This document shows, one piece after another, positions 45,471 to 55,248 of a stretch of DNA of 64,000 nucleotides. The stretch's first letter is position 1; each line of letters starts with the position of its first letter. A program made the translations under genes and the position numbers. Origin of the DNA: VRUE01 sp963748075. GTDB taxonomy: Bacteria; Actinomycetota; Thermoleophilia; Solirubrobacterales; 70-9. The notes beneath the pieces were generated by a model that was not told where the DNA came from, did not search any database, and was given only the letters and a program-made list of their open reading frames with translations. The DNA lies in contig CAVVHQ010000028.1 of NCBI GenBank assembly GCA_963748075.1, positions 71,668 through 135,667 on the forward strand, read 5' to 3'.

Positions 45471-45584
45471 ATGAAGGTTCGAGCTTCCGTAAAGCCGATG
45501 TGCGAAAAGTGCAAGGTGATCCGCCGCAACGGCGCGGTCTTGGTGATCTGTCAGAACCCCCGCCACAAGCAGCGACAGGGTTAG
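45471..45584 (+). CDS. rpmJ: 50S ribosomal protein L36
   Basis: 37 residues. Zinc site C11, C14, C27, H32. ATG follows CACCGGAGCG, a good ribosome site. Normally preceded by infA; here that gene is absent from the gap. Confidence 0.96.
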   Translation: MKVRASVKPMCEKCKVIRRNGAVLVICQNPRHKQRQG

Positions 45585-45588
45585 GCCA

Positions 45589-45972
45589 ATGGCGCGGATC
45601 GCGGGGATCAACATACCGGTCAACAAGCGAGTCGAGATCGGTCTCACCTACATCTTCGGCATCGGCCGCTCCACCGCGCAGGAGATCCTCGCGGAGACGA
45701 AGGTCGACCCGGACAGGGCCGTCAAGGACCTGACCGAGGACGAGGTGATGAAGCTGCGCGAGGCGGTCGAGCGGCGCGAGGTCGAGGGCGACTTGCGGCG
45801 CGAGCGCTCCCAGGACGTCAAACGGCTGATGGAGATCGGCTCCTACCGTGGGTTGCGCCATCGCCGCGGCCTGCCGGTCCGGGGCCAGCGGACGAAGACC
45901 AACGCGCGCGGCCGCAAGGGCCCGCGCCGGATGAGCGTCGCCGGCAGGCGCAAGGCGCCGGCCCCGAAATAG
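45589..45972 (+). CDS. rpsM: 30S ribosomal protein S13
   Basis: 127 residues. ARIAGINIPVNKRVEIGLTYIFGIG start, YRGLRHRRGLPVRGQRTKTNAR, and a Lys/Pro tail reaching the P-site tRNA. Head protein forming the bridge to L5. It starts 4 bases after rpmJ. Confidence 0.98.
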   Translation: MARIAGINIPVNKRVEIGLTYIFGIGRSTAQEILAETKVDPDRAVKDLTEDEVMKLREAVERREVEGDLRRERSQDVKRLMEIGSYRGLRHRRGLPVRGQRTKTNARGRKGPRRMSVAGRRKAPAPK

Positions 45973-45982
45973 GCGAGGACCC

Positions 45983-46384
45983 GTGGCCGCAGCGAAAAAA
46001 TCCGCCAAAGGGCGCACCCGCCGCCGGGCGAAGAAGAACATCGCCTACGGACAGGCGCACATCAAGACCTCCTTCAACAACACGATCGTCACCCTGACCG
46101 ACACCCAGGGCAACGTGATCGCCTGGGAGTCGGCCGGCTCGGCGGGCTTCAAAGGCTCGCGCAAGTCGACGCCGTTCGCGGCCCAGGTGACCGCCGACGC
46201 GGCCGCCAAGAAGGGCATGGAACACGGCCTGGAAAAAGTCGAGGTGTTCGCCAAGGGCGCCGGCTCGGGCCGCGAGACGGCGATCCGCTCGCTGCAGGCC
46301 GCCGGCCTCGACGTGACCACCGTCAAGGACGTGTCCCCGCAGGCCCACAACGGCTGCCGCCCGAAGAAGCGGCGGAGGGTTTAG
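45983..46384 (+). CDS. rpsK: 30S ribosomal protein S11
   Basis: 133 residues from GTG. TSFNNTIVTLTDTQGNVIAW and C-terminal HNGCRPKKRRRV typical. Platform protein; starts 10 bases after rpsM. Confidence 0.98.
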   Translation: MAAAKKSAKGRTRRRAKKNIAYGQAHIKTSFNNTIVTLTDTQGNVIAWESAGSAGFKGSRKSTPFAAQVTADAAAKKGMEHGLEKVEVFAKGAGSGRETAIRSLQAAGLDVTTVKDVSPQAHNGCRPKKRRRV

Positions 46385-46387
46385 GCG

Positions 46388-47008
46388 ATGGCTCGCGACA
46401 CCTCCGCCCAATGCAAGCAGTGCCGCCGCGAGGGACAGAAGCTGTTCCTCAAGGGCGAGCGGTGCTTCACCGACAAGTGCGGCGTCGAGCGCCGCTCCTA
46501 CCCGCCCGGCGAGCACGGCCGCGGCAGGATGCGGCAGTCCGAGTACCGCGTGCAGCTGCGCGAGAAGCAGAAGACGCGCCGCTACTACCAGGTGCTTGAG
46601 AGCCAGTTCCGCGCCTATTACGACAAGGCCTCCCGCCAGGACGGGGTGACCGGCGAGAACCTGCTGCGCCTGCTCGAGTCGCGGCTGGACAATGTGCTCG
46701 TGCGGCTCGGCTTCGCCGCCTCGCGGCGCCAGGCGCGTCAGCTCGTCCGCCACGGCCACTGGATGGTCAACGGGCGCCGGGTCGACGTGCCCTCCTACCA
46801 GGTCCGTCCCGAGGACGTGATCTCGATCAAGTCAGGCTCCGCCGCCACGGAGACGATCCGCAAGGCGACCGAGCTGGTCTCGACCGTGCCGGCCTGGCTG
46901 CAGGCCGACCACGATTCGCTCACCGCCAAGGTCCTGCGCTATCCGGAGCGCGCGGAGATCTCGGCGCCGGTGCAGGAGCAGCTGATTGTCGAGCTGTACT
47001 CCAAGTAG
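46388..47008 (+). CDS. rpsD: 30S ribosomal protein S4, zinc-binding form
   Basis: 206 residues. N-terminal zinc site C9, C12, C26, C31; S4 RNA-binding domain (RLDNVLVRLGFAASRRQARQ). Assembly initiator and, in E. coli, repressor of the alpha operon. It starts 3 bases after rpsK. Confidence 0.98.
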   Translation: MARDTSAQCKQCRREGQKLFLKGERCFTDKCGVERRSYPPGEHGRGRMRQSEYRVQLREKQKTRRYYQVLESQFRAYYDKASRQDGVTGENLLRLLESRLDNVLVRLGFAASRRQARQLVRHGHWMVNGRRVDVPSYQVRPEDVISIKSGSAATETIRKATELVSTVPAWLQADHDSLTAKVLRYPERAEISAPVQEQLIVELYSK

Positions 47009-47046
47009 TCCGGACCCGACTCTGAACACGCATACGCAAGGAACCC

Positions 47047-48036
47047 ATGACCTCTGACTTCCAGGTACCCCGCATCACCGCAGAGAAGGCGGACGACCGC
47101 CGCGGAACCTTCACCATCGAGCCCCTCGACAAGGGCTTCGGCTATACCTTCGGCAACAGCCTGCGTCGCGTCCTGCTCTCCTCGCTGGGGGGCGCCGCCG
47201 TCACCAGCGTCCGCATCGAGGGCGTCGCGCACGAGTTCTCCAGCGTGCCGGGCGTCAAGGAGGACGTCACCGACATCGTCCTCAACCTGAAGGACCTGGT
47301 GGTCCGCATGCACACCGACGCCGACGAGGTCGAAGCGCCGCTGGTCGCCACCGGCCCCGGCGAGGTCAAGGCCAAGGACGTCGACCTCCCCTCGGGCGTT
47401 GAGATCCTCAACCCGGACGCGCCGATCGCGACGCTGGAGAAGAAAACCAAGCTCGAGGTCTACCTGACGATCGGCCGCGGCCGCGGCTACTCGGCGGCCG
47501 AAGAGAACAAGTCCGACGAGCAGCCGATCGGGGTGATCCCAATCGACTCGATCTTCTCGCCGATCCGCCGCGCCTCCTACTCGGTGGCGGCCGCGCGGGT
47601 CGGCCAGCGGACCGACTTCGACAAACTCACCCTGGACCTGGAGACCGACGGCTCGATCGAGCCCGCGGCCGCCCTGCGCGAGGCCTCTGAGATCCTGATC
47701 AAGACGCTTGCGATCTTCACCGACGCCGAGCGGGTCGAGGAGCTGACCGAACGCGAGCCGGTGGCGGCTCTGCCCTCCGAAGGCCTTCCGGGTGGCAGCG
47801 GCGGGGATGGCGCCGGGGTCGCCGCCGGCAACGGCCTCGACGAGATCCTGATCGAGGAGCTGGAGCTGGGTGTGCGCTCCTACAACTGCCTGAAGCGGGC
47901 CGGCGTGCAGACCGTCGGCGACCTGGTCCGCAAGACCCGCTCGGAGCTGAACGCGATCCCCAACTTCGGCCAGAAGTCGATCGAGGAAGTGATCGAGACC
48001 CTGCAGGCACGCGGCCTCGGTCTCGAGCAGGACTGA
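47047..48036 (+). CDS. rpoA: RNA polymerase alpha subunit
   Basis: 329 residues. N-terminal dimerisation domain (FTIEPLDKGFGYTFGNSLRR), a Gly-rich linker (PGGSGGDGAGVAAGNG, about residues 246-262), then the C-terminal domain with LGVRSYNCLKRAGVQTVGDL and NFGQKSIEEV for UP-element binding. Usual place between rpsD and rplQ. Confidence 0.99.
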   Translation: MTSDFQVPRITAEKADDRRGTFTIEPLDKGFGYTFGNSLRRVLLSSLGGAAVTSVRIEGVAHEFSSVPGVKEDVTDIVLNLKDLVVRMHTDADEVEAPLVATGPGEVKAKDVDLPSGVEILNPDAPIATLEKKTKLEVYLTIGRGRGYSAAEENKSDEQPIGVIPIDSIFSPIRRASYSVAAARVGQRTDFDKLTLDLETDGSIEPAAALREASEILIKTLAIFTDAERVEELTEREPVAALPSEGLPGGSGGDGAGVAAGNGLDEILIEELELGVRSYNCLKRAGVQTVGDLVRKTRSELNAIPNFGQKSIEEVIETLQARGLGLEQD

Positions 48037-48065
48037 GAGACGGCAGGAGCGGAGGGAGAGGCCCG

Positions 48066-48419
48066 ATGCGCCACCGCAAGAAGCGCAACAAGCTGAGCCG
48101 CAGCGCGGCGCACCGGGAGTCGCTGCTCTCCAACCTCTCCAAGCAGCTGATCGAGCACGAGAGGATCAAGACCAGCCAGGCGAAGGCGAAGGCGGTCAAG
48201 CCCGAGGTCGAGCAGCTGATTACGCTCGCCAAGCGCGGCGACCTGCACGCCCGCCGCCAGGCGCTGGCGACGCTGCACAACGACAAGTTCGTCGTCCACA
48301 AGCTGTTCGAGGAGGTCGCCCCCCGCTATGTGGAGCGGCCCGGCGGCTACACGCGGATCGTCAAGCTCGGCCCGCGGCGGTCGGACTCGACCGAGATGGT
48401 CTATCTCGAGCTGGTGTAG
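48066..48419 (+). CDS. rplQ: 50S ribosomal protein L17
   Basis: 117 residues. MRHRKKRNKLSRSAAHRESLLSNL-type start and GGYTRIVKLGPRRSDSTEMVYLEL end typical. GGAGGGAG upstream. Last gene of the alpha series; hairpin and palindromic repeat follow. Confidence 0.98.
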   Translation: MRHRKKRNKLSRSAAHRESLLSNLSKQLIEHERIKTSQAKAKAVKPEVEQLITLAKRGDLHARRQALATLHNDKFVVHKLFEEVAPRYVERPGGYTRIVKLGPRRSDSTEMVYLELV

Positions 48420-48421
48420 GT

Positions 48422-48443
48422 GGAGAGGGTCCCCACCCTCTCC
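48422..48443 (+). terminator. Hairpin after rplQ
   Basis: GGAGAGGGT cccc ACCCTCTCC is a perfect 9-bp stem beginning 3 bases after the rplQ stop, without a T-run. CAGGACGCCGCGG at 48471-48483 shows a fragment of the palindrome family between this hairpin and copy E. Confidence 0.5.
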
Positions 48444-48488
48444 CAGGAGCGAGCCTGGTGCAACCAGAGGCAGGACGCCGCGGTGGGG

Positions 48489-48606
48489 GAGGTGCAGGGG
48501 GTGTCCCCGCGTTGCTGGGTTTCTCGCCACAGCGTTCATGGCTGCCGTGGGAGTAGGTGGGGCGAGAAAGAGGACGCCGCTGCCGCGGGGACACCCCCTG
48601 CACCTC
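48489..48606. repeat. Cruciform palindrome family, copy E
   Basis: 48489-48511 and 48584-48606 are perfect 23-bp complements. Inner arms are TTGCTGGGTTTCTCGCC and GGCGAGAAAGAGGACGCCGC around a loop of about 30 bases. It lies between rplQ and truA. Confidence 0.9.
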
Positions 48607-48691
48607 TCACTCAGGCGTAGCCGGCCGACACGAGACAGACCGGAGCCGTGTCGCCGGGAGCGGTTGGAGCTGCACCGGCATACTGCGCGCC

Positions 48692-49426
48692 GTGAGCACG
48701 GTTCGGCTGGACATCGAGTACGACGGGTCGGGGTTCAGCGGTTGGGCCGCGCAGCCGGGGCTGCGCACCGTGCAGGGGGAGCTGGAGACCGCGCTGGCCA
48801 CCGTGCTGCGTGAGTCGGTGAAGCTGACCGTCGCCGGGCGGACCGACGCCGGGGTGCATGCGCTGGGGCAGGTGGCGAGCTTCGAGACGGAGGCGGAGCT
48901 GCCGCGGGAGCTAGCGCGGCGCTTGAACGGGGTGGGGCCGGGCGATGTTGCCGTCACTGCGGCCCGGGTGGTCGAGGATGGCTTCGACGCGCGGCGGGAT
49001 GCGAGGTCGCGCAGCTACCTCTACCGCGTCCTCGCCCGTCGCGCGCCGAGCCCGTTCGAGCGGGGCCGGGCGCTCTGGTGGCCGTACGGCATCGACCGCG
49101 ACGTTCTCGATGCCTGCGCGGCTTCTCTGCCCGGCACGCACGACTTCACCGCCTTCACTCCCACGCAAACGGATCACGTCCGCTTCGAGCGCGACGTCCT
49201 CGCCGCGTCATGGCAGCAGCAGGGAGGCATCCTCAGCTTCCGCATCACCGCCGACGCCTTCATGCGAAACATGGTCCGGGTCCTGGTCGGCACCCAATTG
49301 GAAGTTGCCAGTGGTCGCCGGACTCTCAGCAGCTTCACCCAGCTCCTGCGCGGCGGGTTGCGCTGCGCGGCCGGCGACACTGCCCCCCCTCACGGCCTGT
49401 ACCTGGAGTCCGTTGCCTACACCTAG
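48692..49426 (+). CDS. truA: tRNA pseudouridine synthase A
   Basis: 244 residues from GTG 48692 (VSTVRLDIEYDGSGFSGW). Catalytic Asp in AGRTDAGVHALGQ (about residue 52), RSYLYRVL and FMRNMVRVLVGT motifs present. Modifies U38-40 of tRNAs. Follows rplQ as in many bacteria, separated here by repeat copy E, so it may have its own promoter. Confidence 0.95.
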   Translation: MSTVRLDIEYDGSGFSGWAAQPGLRTVQGELETALATVLRESVKLTVAGRTDAGVHALGQVASFETEAELPRELARRLNGVGPGDVAVTAARVVEDGFDARRDARSRSYLYRVLARRAPSPFERGRALWWPYGIDRDVLDACAASLPGTHDFTAFTPTQTDHVRFERDVLAASWQQQGGILSFRITADAFMRNMVRVLVGTQLEVASGRRTLSSFTQLLRGGLRCAAGDTAPPHGLYLESVAYT

Positions 49427-49436
49427 AATCGGTGCC

Positions 49437-50249
49437 GTGCGCGTCCTGCTGACCAACGACGACGGAATCTCCGCCCCCGGCCTCCAAGCCGCCCGCCGCG
49501 CGATCCGCAAGCTGGACGGGGTCGAGGTCGACGTGATCGCTCCGGACTCGAACCGCAGCGCCTCGGCGCGCAGCATCACCACCCGCTCGCCGCTGGTCGT
49601 CGAGGAGGTCGAGTTCGGGGACGGGGACCGGGGGTTCGCGACCGACGGCACCCCGGTCGACTGCATCCGCTTCGCCGAGCTGGGGCTGGTCGGCCACCGT
49701 CCCGACCTGATCGTCTCCGGGATCAACCACGGCGCCAACCTCGGCGACGACATCACCTACTCGGGGACCGTCGCCGCAGCCTTCGAGGGGATCGTCCTGG
49801 GGATCCCGGCGGTGGCGATCTCCCAGCAGTCCGCGGGCGGCGGCATGGGCTACGTCAGCGGGCGCTTCGAGTTCGGCGTCGCGGCGCCGTTCCTCGCCCA
49901 GCTGGTCGGCAAGCTGGGCGCCGAGCCGATGCCGCCGGAGACCCTGATCAACGTCAACTGCCCGGCCGGCGAGCCGACCGGGATCGAGGTGACCAAGCTC
50001 GGCAAGCGCCTGTACAACGACGAGCTGAAGCTGGTCTCCGAAGACGAGAGCGGGCGGCGCCACTACGAGATCTACGGCTGGCAGCCCGGCTTCGAGGAGC
50101 TGGAGGGGACCGACCTGACCGCGATCTCCCAAGGGAAGATCGCGGTGACGCCGATCCACTTCGACCTCACAGATCACGGCGGCCTGGCACGGCTGCGCGA
50201 GTGGGGCTTCGAGGAGATGCTGGCGGCCAGCTCGCCCTCGTCGGTGTGA
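49437..50249 (+). CDS. surE: 5'/3'-nucleotidase SurE
   Basis: 270 residues from GTG. Metal site LTNDDG (residues 5-10), PDSNRSASA, and SGINHGANLGDDITYSGTV are diagnostic. Survival-type nucleoside monophosphate phosphatase. It begins 10 bases after truA and its stop overlaps the ligA GTG (GTGA). Confidence 0.95.
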   Translation: MRVLLTNDDGISAPGLQAARRAIRKLDGVEVDVIAPDSNRSASARSITTRSPLVVEEVEFGDGDRGFATDGTPVDCIRFAELGLVGHRPDLIVSGINHGANLGDDITYSGTVAAAFEGIVLGIPAVAISQQSAGGGMGYVSGRFEFGVAAPFLAQLVGKLGAEPMPPETLINVNCPAGEPTGIEVTKLGKRLYNDELKLVSEDESGRRHYEIYGWQPGFEELEGTDLTAISQGKIAVTPIHFDLTDHGGLARLREWGFEEMLAASSPSSV

Positions 50250-52267
50250 GCGGCCCGAGCCCGGCGCAGCGGGCGGCGGAGCTGCGCCGCGAGCTGCAGG
50301 TTCACAACCACCGCTACTACGTCCTCGACGACCCGGTCATCGACGACGACGAATACGACGCGCTGCTCGACGAGCTGCGGGGGGTCGAGTCCGAGCATCC
50401 AGAGCTGCGCACCCCCGACTCGCCCACCCAGCGGGTCGGGGCGCCGCCGCTCGACCGCTTCGAGCAGGTCGAGCACCTCGAGCCGATGCTCTCGCTCGCC
50501 AACGCCCGCAGCGAGGAGGAGCTGCGCGCCTGGGAGACCCGCATCCGCAATCACCTGAAGCGGCTCGACATCAGCGCCTCGCAGTTCAGCTACACGACCG
50601 AGCCGAAGATCGACGGGCTGGCGATCGGGTTGACCTACGAGGACGGGGTGCTGGTCCGCGGCGCGACCCGCGGCGACGGCCGGATCGGCGAGGACGTCAC
50701 CCAGAACCTGCGGACGATCGGGGCGATCCCGCTGCGGATCTCCGACGCGCCGCCGCTGCTCGAAGTGCGGGGCGAGGTCTACCTGCCGATCGCCGACTTC
50801 AAGGCGCTGAACGAGCGCCGCGCCGAGCGGGGCGAGCACGCCTTCGCCAACCCGCGCAACGCCGCGGCCGGCTCGATCCGCCAGCTCGACCCAGCGATCG
50901 CCGCCGAGCGCCCGCTGTCGATCTGGTGCTACGGGATCGGCGCCGCCCGCGGCCTCGACCTGGCGACCCACAGCGAGGAGGTCGGGTGGCTGGGCGAGCG
51001 CGGCTTCAAGGTCAACCCGGACACCGATCGCCACGGCGGGATCGAGTCGGTGGTGAGGCGCTGCCGCCGCTGGGAGGAGCGCCGCGAGCAGCTCGACTAC
51101 GAGATCGACGGCGTCGTCGTCAAGGTCGACGAGCGGGCGCTGTGGCGGGAGCTGGGCGTGGTCGGGCGCGAGCCGCGCTGGGCGATCGCCTGGAAGTTCG
51201 CGCCGACCACGGCGACGACGAAGCTGCGCGACGTCGCCTGGAACGTCGGCCGCACCGGGCACCTGGTGCCGTTCGCGATGCTGGAGTCGGTCCACGTCGG
51301 CGGCGTCACCGTCTCCACCGCGACCCTGCACAACGAGGAGGACCTGGCGCGCAAGGACGTGCGGGTCGGCGACGAGGTGGTCGTGATGCGGGCCGGCGAC
51401 GTGATCCCGCAGGTTGTGGCGCCGCTCACGCAGCGACGCAAGGGGAGGCCGCGCAGGCCGAAGCCGCCGCGGAAGTGCCCCGCCTGCGGCACGCCGACCG
51501 TGAAGCCGGAGGGAGCGGTTTTCACCTACTGCCCGAACAAGTCGGGCTGCCCCGGGCAGTCCTTCCAGCACGTCAAGCACTTCGTCAGCCGCGGCGCGAT
51601 GGACATCGAGGGGCTCGGGGAGAAGCAGGCGCTGCGCTTCCTCGAAGAAGGGCTGATCGAGGACGTCGCCGACATCTACGAGCTGGACCCGGAGCGGCTG
51701 GCCCGGCTGGAGGGCTTCGGCGAGGTCTCCGCCGCCAACCTGCTGGCGGCGATCGACGCGTCCCGCGACCGCCCCTTCAAGCGGGTGCTCTACGCGCTCG
51801 GCCTGCCGGGGGTGGGCGCGGTGACCGCGGAGGCCCTCGCCGAGGACTTCGGCTCGGTCGACGCGCTGCACGAGGCCGACCCCGAGCGGATCGAAGGGGT
51901 CGAGGGCGTCGGGCCGATCATGGCGGTGCAGATCGCCGAGTCGCTCGCCGACGAGCCGACCTGGGCGCTGGTCGAGAAGCTGCGCGAGAGGGGTCTGCGC
52001 CTCGAGCAGGACGCCTCCGAACGGCGCGCCGCGGCGGCGGCCCGCTGGAGGGCAGGACGCTGGTCCTCACTGGAACCCTGCCGGAGCTGACCCGCGAGGA
52101 GGCGGCGGCGTTGATCAAGGCGGCCGGCGGCAAGGTGGTCAACTCGGTCTCGAAGAACACCGACTACGTGGTCGCCGGCGAGAACCCCGGCTCGAAGCTG
52201 GCCAAGGCCGAGGAGCTGGGGAGCCGAGGTGCTCGACGAAGCGGGGCTTGCGCGAGCTGCTCGGTAG
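50246..52267 (+). pseudogene. ligA: NAD-dependent DNA ligase, 3' BRCT region frameshifted (possibly sequence error)
   Basis: GTG start overlapping surE. Adenylation domain with catalytic Lys in TEPKIDGLAIG (about residue 122), OB fold, zinc finger CPACGTP...CPNKSGCPG, and helix-hairpin-helix repeats are intact to about residue 600. Near 52035-52050 the frame shifts: the BRCT domain (LEGRTLVLTGTLPELTREEA, KNTDYVVAGENPGSKLAKAEELG) continues in another frame. A second shift in GGGG near 52219 precedes the expected VLDEAGL end. As called, the product lacks BRCT and ends with a spurious tail at 52090. LigA is normally essential, so error or a tolerated BRCT loss are both possible. Confidence 0.85.
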
Positions 52268-52349
52268 GGGCGGCATCGCCCTGTGGGCGGCGCCTCGGCG
52301 ATAGTTGCAGACATAATGATTCGCGACCTTCTTTGCGATGAGTCCGAAC

Positions 52350-52514
52350 CTAAGCAACGCGAACATCAGCGCCGTGGTCGGTGCCGTCGTTCTTTTCGCT
52401 GGCGTCTACCTCTTCCGGCATGCGGGTGATGGGGTCCTGCAGCTCGTTTCTGGTGGTTTCCTGGGTTGCGATGTTCAGGACGCCGGTGCTCAACGCGGCG
52501 GCGACCGCCTGCAT
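52350..52514 (-). CDS. Small ORF of unknown status
   Basis: 54 codons (MQAVAAALSTGVLNIATQETTRN...) downstream of the PBP4 gene end on the same strand. Composition is protein-like and hydrophilic, but the region is full of apparent indels and an opposite-strand frame (52338 onward) is open too. Unrecognised; may be part of a broken neighbour. Confidence 0.2.
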   Translation of the reverse strand: MQAVAAALSTGVLNIATQETTRNELQDPITRMPEEVDASEKNDGTDHGADVRVA

Positions 52515-52527
52515 CCGCGCCTCGAAC

Positions 52528-53775
52528 TCAGTAGGAGGCGATCGGCCGCGGCGATCCGGTCCTGTTCGAGGTGGGCGAGGCCGAGGCTGCGGACGCTGCC
52601 CATCAGGATCGAGAAGGCGATCGCCCCGCCGTCGCGGGTGAAGCAGTAGCCGGAGAGGTTGCTGACCCCGCTCAGGGTGCCGGTCTTGGTGCGGCAGCGC
52701 CCGTCGGCGGCGGTGCCGTGCATGCGGGAGGCGACCGTCCCGGTGTGGCCGGCCAGCGCGAGGTCGTCGGATGAACTGCTCGCCGACCGGGCCGTTGCGC
52801 ATCGCCAGCAGCAGGCGGACGACCTGCTGCGGCGAGGCGCGGTTGGAGCGGGTCAGGCCGGAGCCGTCGACGGCGTGCACGCCGGAGCCCTGGGTGCGGG
52901 CGAACCGCTCGACCACCCGGGCGCCGGCCCGGGTGCTGCCGGCACCGCCGAAGTGGGCGCCGACCAGCTTGATCAGCATCTCGGCGAAGAAGTTGTGGGA
53001 GTAGACGTCGGTGGTCCTCGACCAGCCGCGCCATGGTCGGCGAGCGGACCGTGGCGAGGGGCGCGGCGCCGGCCGGCGCGGGGCGGAGCGCCGGCGCGGT
53101 GCGGATCGCGATGCCGGCGCCGCGCAGCGCCCGCGCCAGCTTCGCCGCGGCGAGCGTGGCCGGGTCGGAGGCGAAGCCGCTCGCCCGCGAGTCGCTGTAG
53201 CCGGCGTTGAAGGCGAGGCCGGAGAGCGGGCCGATGTAGGAGCTGGTCGCGTAACCGGAGTCGGCGACTCCGCGCAGGCGGTCGAAGACGGTGTCGTCGG
53301 CGTAGAGGCGGCCGGTCACGGCCCGCACGCCGGCGGCGCGGAGCTGGCGTTTCAGCGCGAACAGGTTGGTGCCGACGCCGCCGAGGAAGCGGTCGAAGAA
53401 GGCGGGGGATCCGAGCGCCGGGTCGCCGCCGCCCTGCAGGTAGAGGCTGCCGTGCAGCACGCCGCGGTCGTCGACTTCGCCGTCGCCGAGCAGCTTCGTC
53501 GCGATCCGGTAGTTCGGGCCCGAAGCGGCTGAGCGCGGTCGAGGTGGTGAACAGCTTCATGTTCGAGGCCAGCGGTCGCAGTCGCTTGGCCGCCCGCGCG
53601 CAGACCGTCCTGGCCGCTATCGGCGTCGACCACGAACAGGCCGCTGGCCCCGCCGCCGCCCCGGACCAGGCGGCTGCGCAGCGCTTCGCAGAGCGCGCTC
53701 GCCGCGTCGGCGGTGGCCGGCAGCAGCGGCAAGCAGCAGCAGCATCAGCAGAAGGACGGCTGCCGCGCGTCTCAT
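52528..53775 (-). pseudogene. dacB: PBP4-type D-alanyl-D-alanine carboxypeptidase, split over several frames
   Basis: ATG 53775 opens a signal peptide (MRRAAAVLLLMLLLL). All three penicillin-binding motifs are visible in the order and spacing of class C PBPs but in different frames: SNMK (SxxK), SHN in TDVYSHNFFAEMLIKL (SxN), and KTGTLSGV (KTG). GSLYLQGGGDPAL and ASGFASDP are further family segments. At least four frame changes are needed to link them, ending DRIAAAIASY at a TGA at 52528-52530. Either a decaying gene or, since the adjacent ligA end has the same problem, a stretch of poor sequence. Envelope peptidoglycan role if functional. Confidence 0.8.
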
Positions 53776-53822
53776 CGAACGTAGCAACACGCGAGCAATG
53801 CAAGGTAGCGGCATCCGTGCAG

Positions 53823-53948
53823 GTGGGCGTGGACAGGGGGTGTCCCCGCGGAGCGGCGTCCTGTTTCTCGCCCTATCCACTCAACGGCCGCCGCTAATCG
53901 CCGTGGCGAGAAACCCAGCAACGCGGGGACACCCACCTGCCCACGCCC
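53823..53948. repeat. Cruciform palindrome family, copy F (inverted orientation)
   Basis: Reverse-oriented copy: GCGGCGTCCTGTTTCTCGCC on the left and GGCGAGAAACCCAGCAACGC on the right. TGTCCCCGCG (53841-53850) pairs with CGCGGGGACA, extended outward imperfectly. It lies in the 196-base gap between the divergent PBP4 and patatin genes. Confidence 0.88.
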
Positions 53949-53971
53949 GCTACTCTGGGATAATCGCTTTC

Positions 53972-55219
53972 ATGGGCAAGGTCGTCGACATCGATCGGGA
54001 CTCGCGCCGCAAGCGCAGCAAAGGTCGAAAGCGGCCCTCGAAAACCGCCCTGGTGCTCGGCGGCGGCGGCTTTACCGGCGGCGTCTACGAGATCGGCGCC
54101 CTGCGCGCCCTCGACCTGCTCGCGGTCAACAGCACGGTCAACAACTTCGACGTCTACGTCGGCACCAGCGCCGGCTCCTTCGTCGCGACGATGCTCGTCA
54201 ACGGGGTCACCCCGGAGGAGATGATGCAGGTGATCAACGAGCGCGTCTCCTCCGAGTTCGACGATCTCGACCTCGACAAGGCGCTCAAGTTCAACTACCT
54301 CGGCTTCCTGCAGAAAGCGGCGATGCTGCCGCTGCGCACCGTCGAGCTACTCCGCCGGCTGGTGCAGATGGGCGAGTTCTCGGCGATCGACATCGGCGTC
54401 GGTCTCGCCGAGGCGCTGCCGACCGGCCTCTACTCGAACCACGGGATCGGCGACTACGTCGAGCAGGCGCTCAGCGAGACCGGCCGGGTCAACGACTTCC
54501 GCCAGATCGAGCAGGAGCTGTACCTGACCGCCACCGACCTCGACACCTGCGAGCGGCTCGTCTTCGGCGAGCCGGGCTGGGACGACGTGCCGATCTCCAA
54601 GGCGATCGAGTGCTCGACCGCGCTGCCGGTCGTCTACAAGCCGGTCGACCTGAAGGGCCGCCAGCTGATCGACGGCGGCATCCGCTCGACCACCAACGTC
54701 GACATCGCGGTCGAGAAGGGGGCGAAGTTCATCGTCGTCGTCAACCCGCTCGTCCCCTTCGTCAACGACTTCGAGCAGAGAATCCCGACCGTCTTCGGCA
54801 CCCGGGTGCGGCGGGTCGCCGACATGGGCGTGCCGGCGATCGCCAACCAGGTCTTCCGCCTGATCGCCCACGCCCGCCTGCACCAGGCGGTCGAGATGTG
54901 GCAGGAGAAATACAAGGGCGTCGACATCGTCCTGGTCGAGCCGGAGCCGAACGACGAGCTGATGTTCGGCACGCCGATCATGGACTACTCGCGGCGCCTG
55001 CAGATCGGGCGCCACGGCTTCGAGTCGGTCACCGCCACCCTCGCCAAGGACTACGACCGCTACAAGGAGATCGCCGAGCGGCACGGGCTGGAGATCTCCG
55101 AGCGCCGCGTCCGCCACGCGGTGGAGCGAGCCTCCGAGGAGGAGCCCGAGCAGACCTCGGCCTGGCGGCGAGTGCTGGAGCAGACGACCGCGGCGCTGCT
55201 CCCCGGCGAAGCCTCCTAG
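53972..55219 (+). CDS. Patatin-like phospholipase
   Basis: 415 residues from ATG 53972 (MGKVVDIDRDSRRKR). Oxyanion motif GGGGFTGG (about 30-37), nucleophile elbow GTSAG (about 64-68), and catalytic Asp in DGGIRS (about 234) give the complete Ser-Asp dyad. No signal peptide; probably membrane-associated lipid acyl hydrolase. TAAT in GGGATAATCGC just upstream is -10-like. Converges with the acyl-CoA synthetase gene, a possible functional pairing in fatty acid release and activation (inference). Confidence 0.92.
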   Translation: MGKVVDIDRDSRRKRSKGRKRPSKTALVLGGGGFTGGVYEIGALRALDLLAVNSTVNNFDVYVGTSAGSFVATMLVNGVTPEEMMQVINERVSSEFDDLDLDKALKFNYLGFLQKAAMLPLRTVELLRRLVQMGEFSAIDIGVGLAEALPTGLYSNHGIGDYVEQALSETGRVNDFRQIEQELYLTATDLDTCERLVFGEPGWDDVPISKAIECSTALPVVYKPVDLKGRQLIDGGIRSTTNVDIAVEKGAKFIVVVNPLVPFVNDFEQRIPTVFGTRVRRVADMGVPAIANQVFRLIAHARLHQAVEMWQEKYKGVDIVLVEPEPNDELMFGTPIMDYSRRLQIGRHGFESVTATLAKDYDRYKEIAERHGLEISERRVRHAVERASEEEPEQTSAWRRVLEQTTAALLPGEAS

Positions 55220-55248
55220 GAGCGGCGCCCAACCGGCTTGCCGCCGCC

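Noticed and set aside
52338..52649. Plus-strand ORF starting MSPNLSNANISAVVG
   Set aside because: Hydrophobic start but no homology recalled, and it runs antisense into the PBP4 gene region full of indels; not supported as a gene despite a CATAAT upstream.
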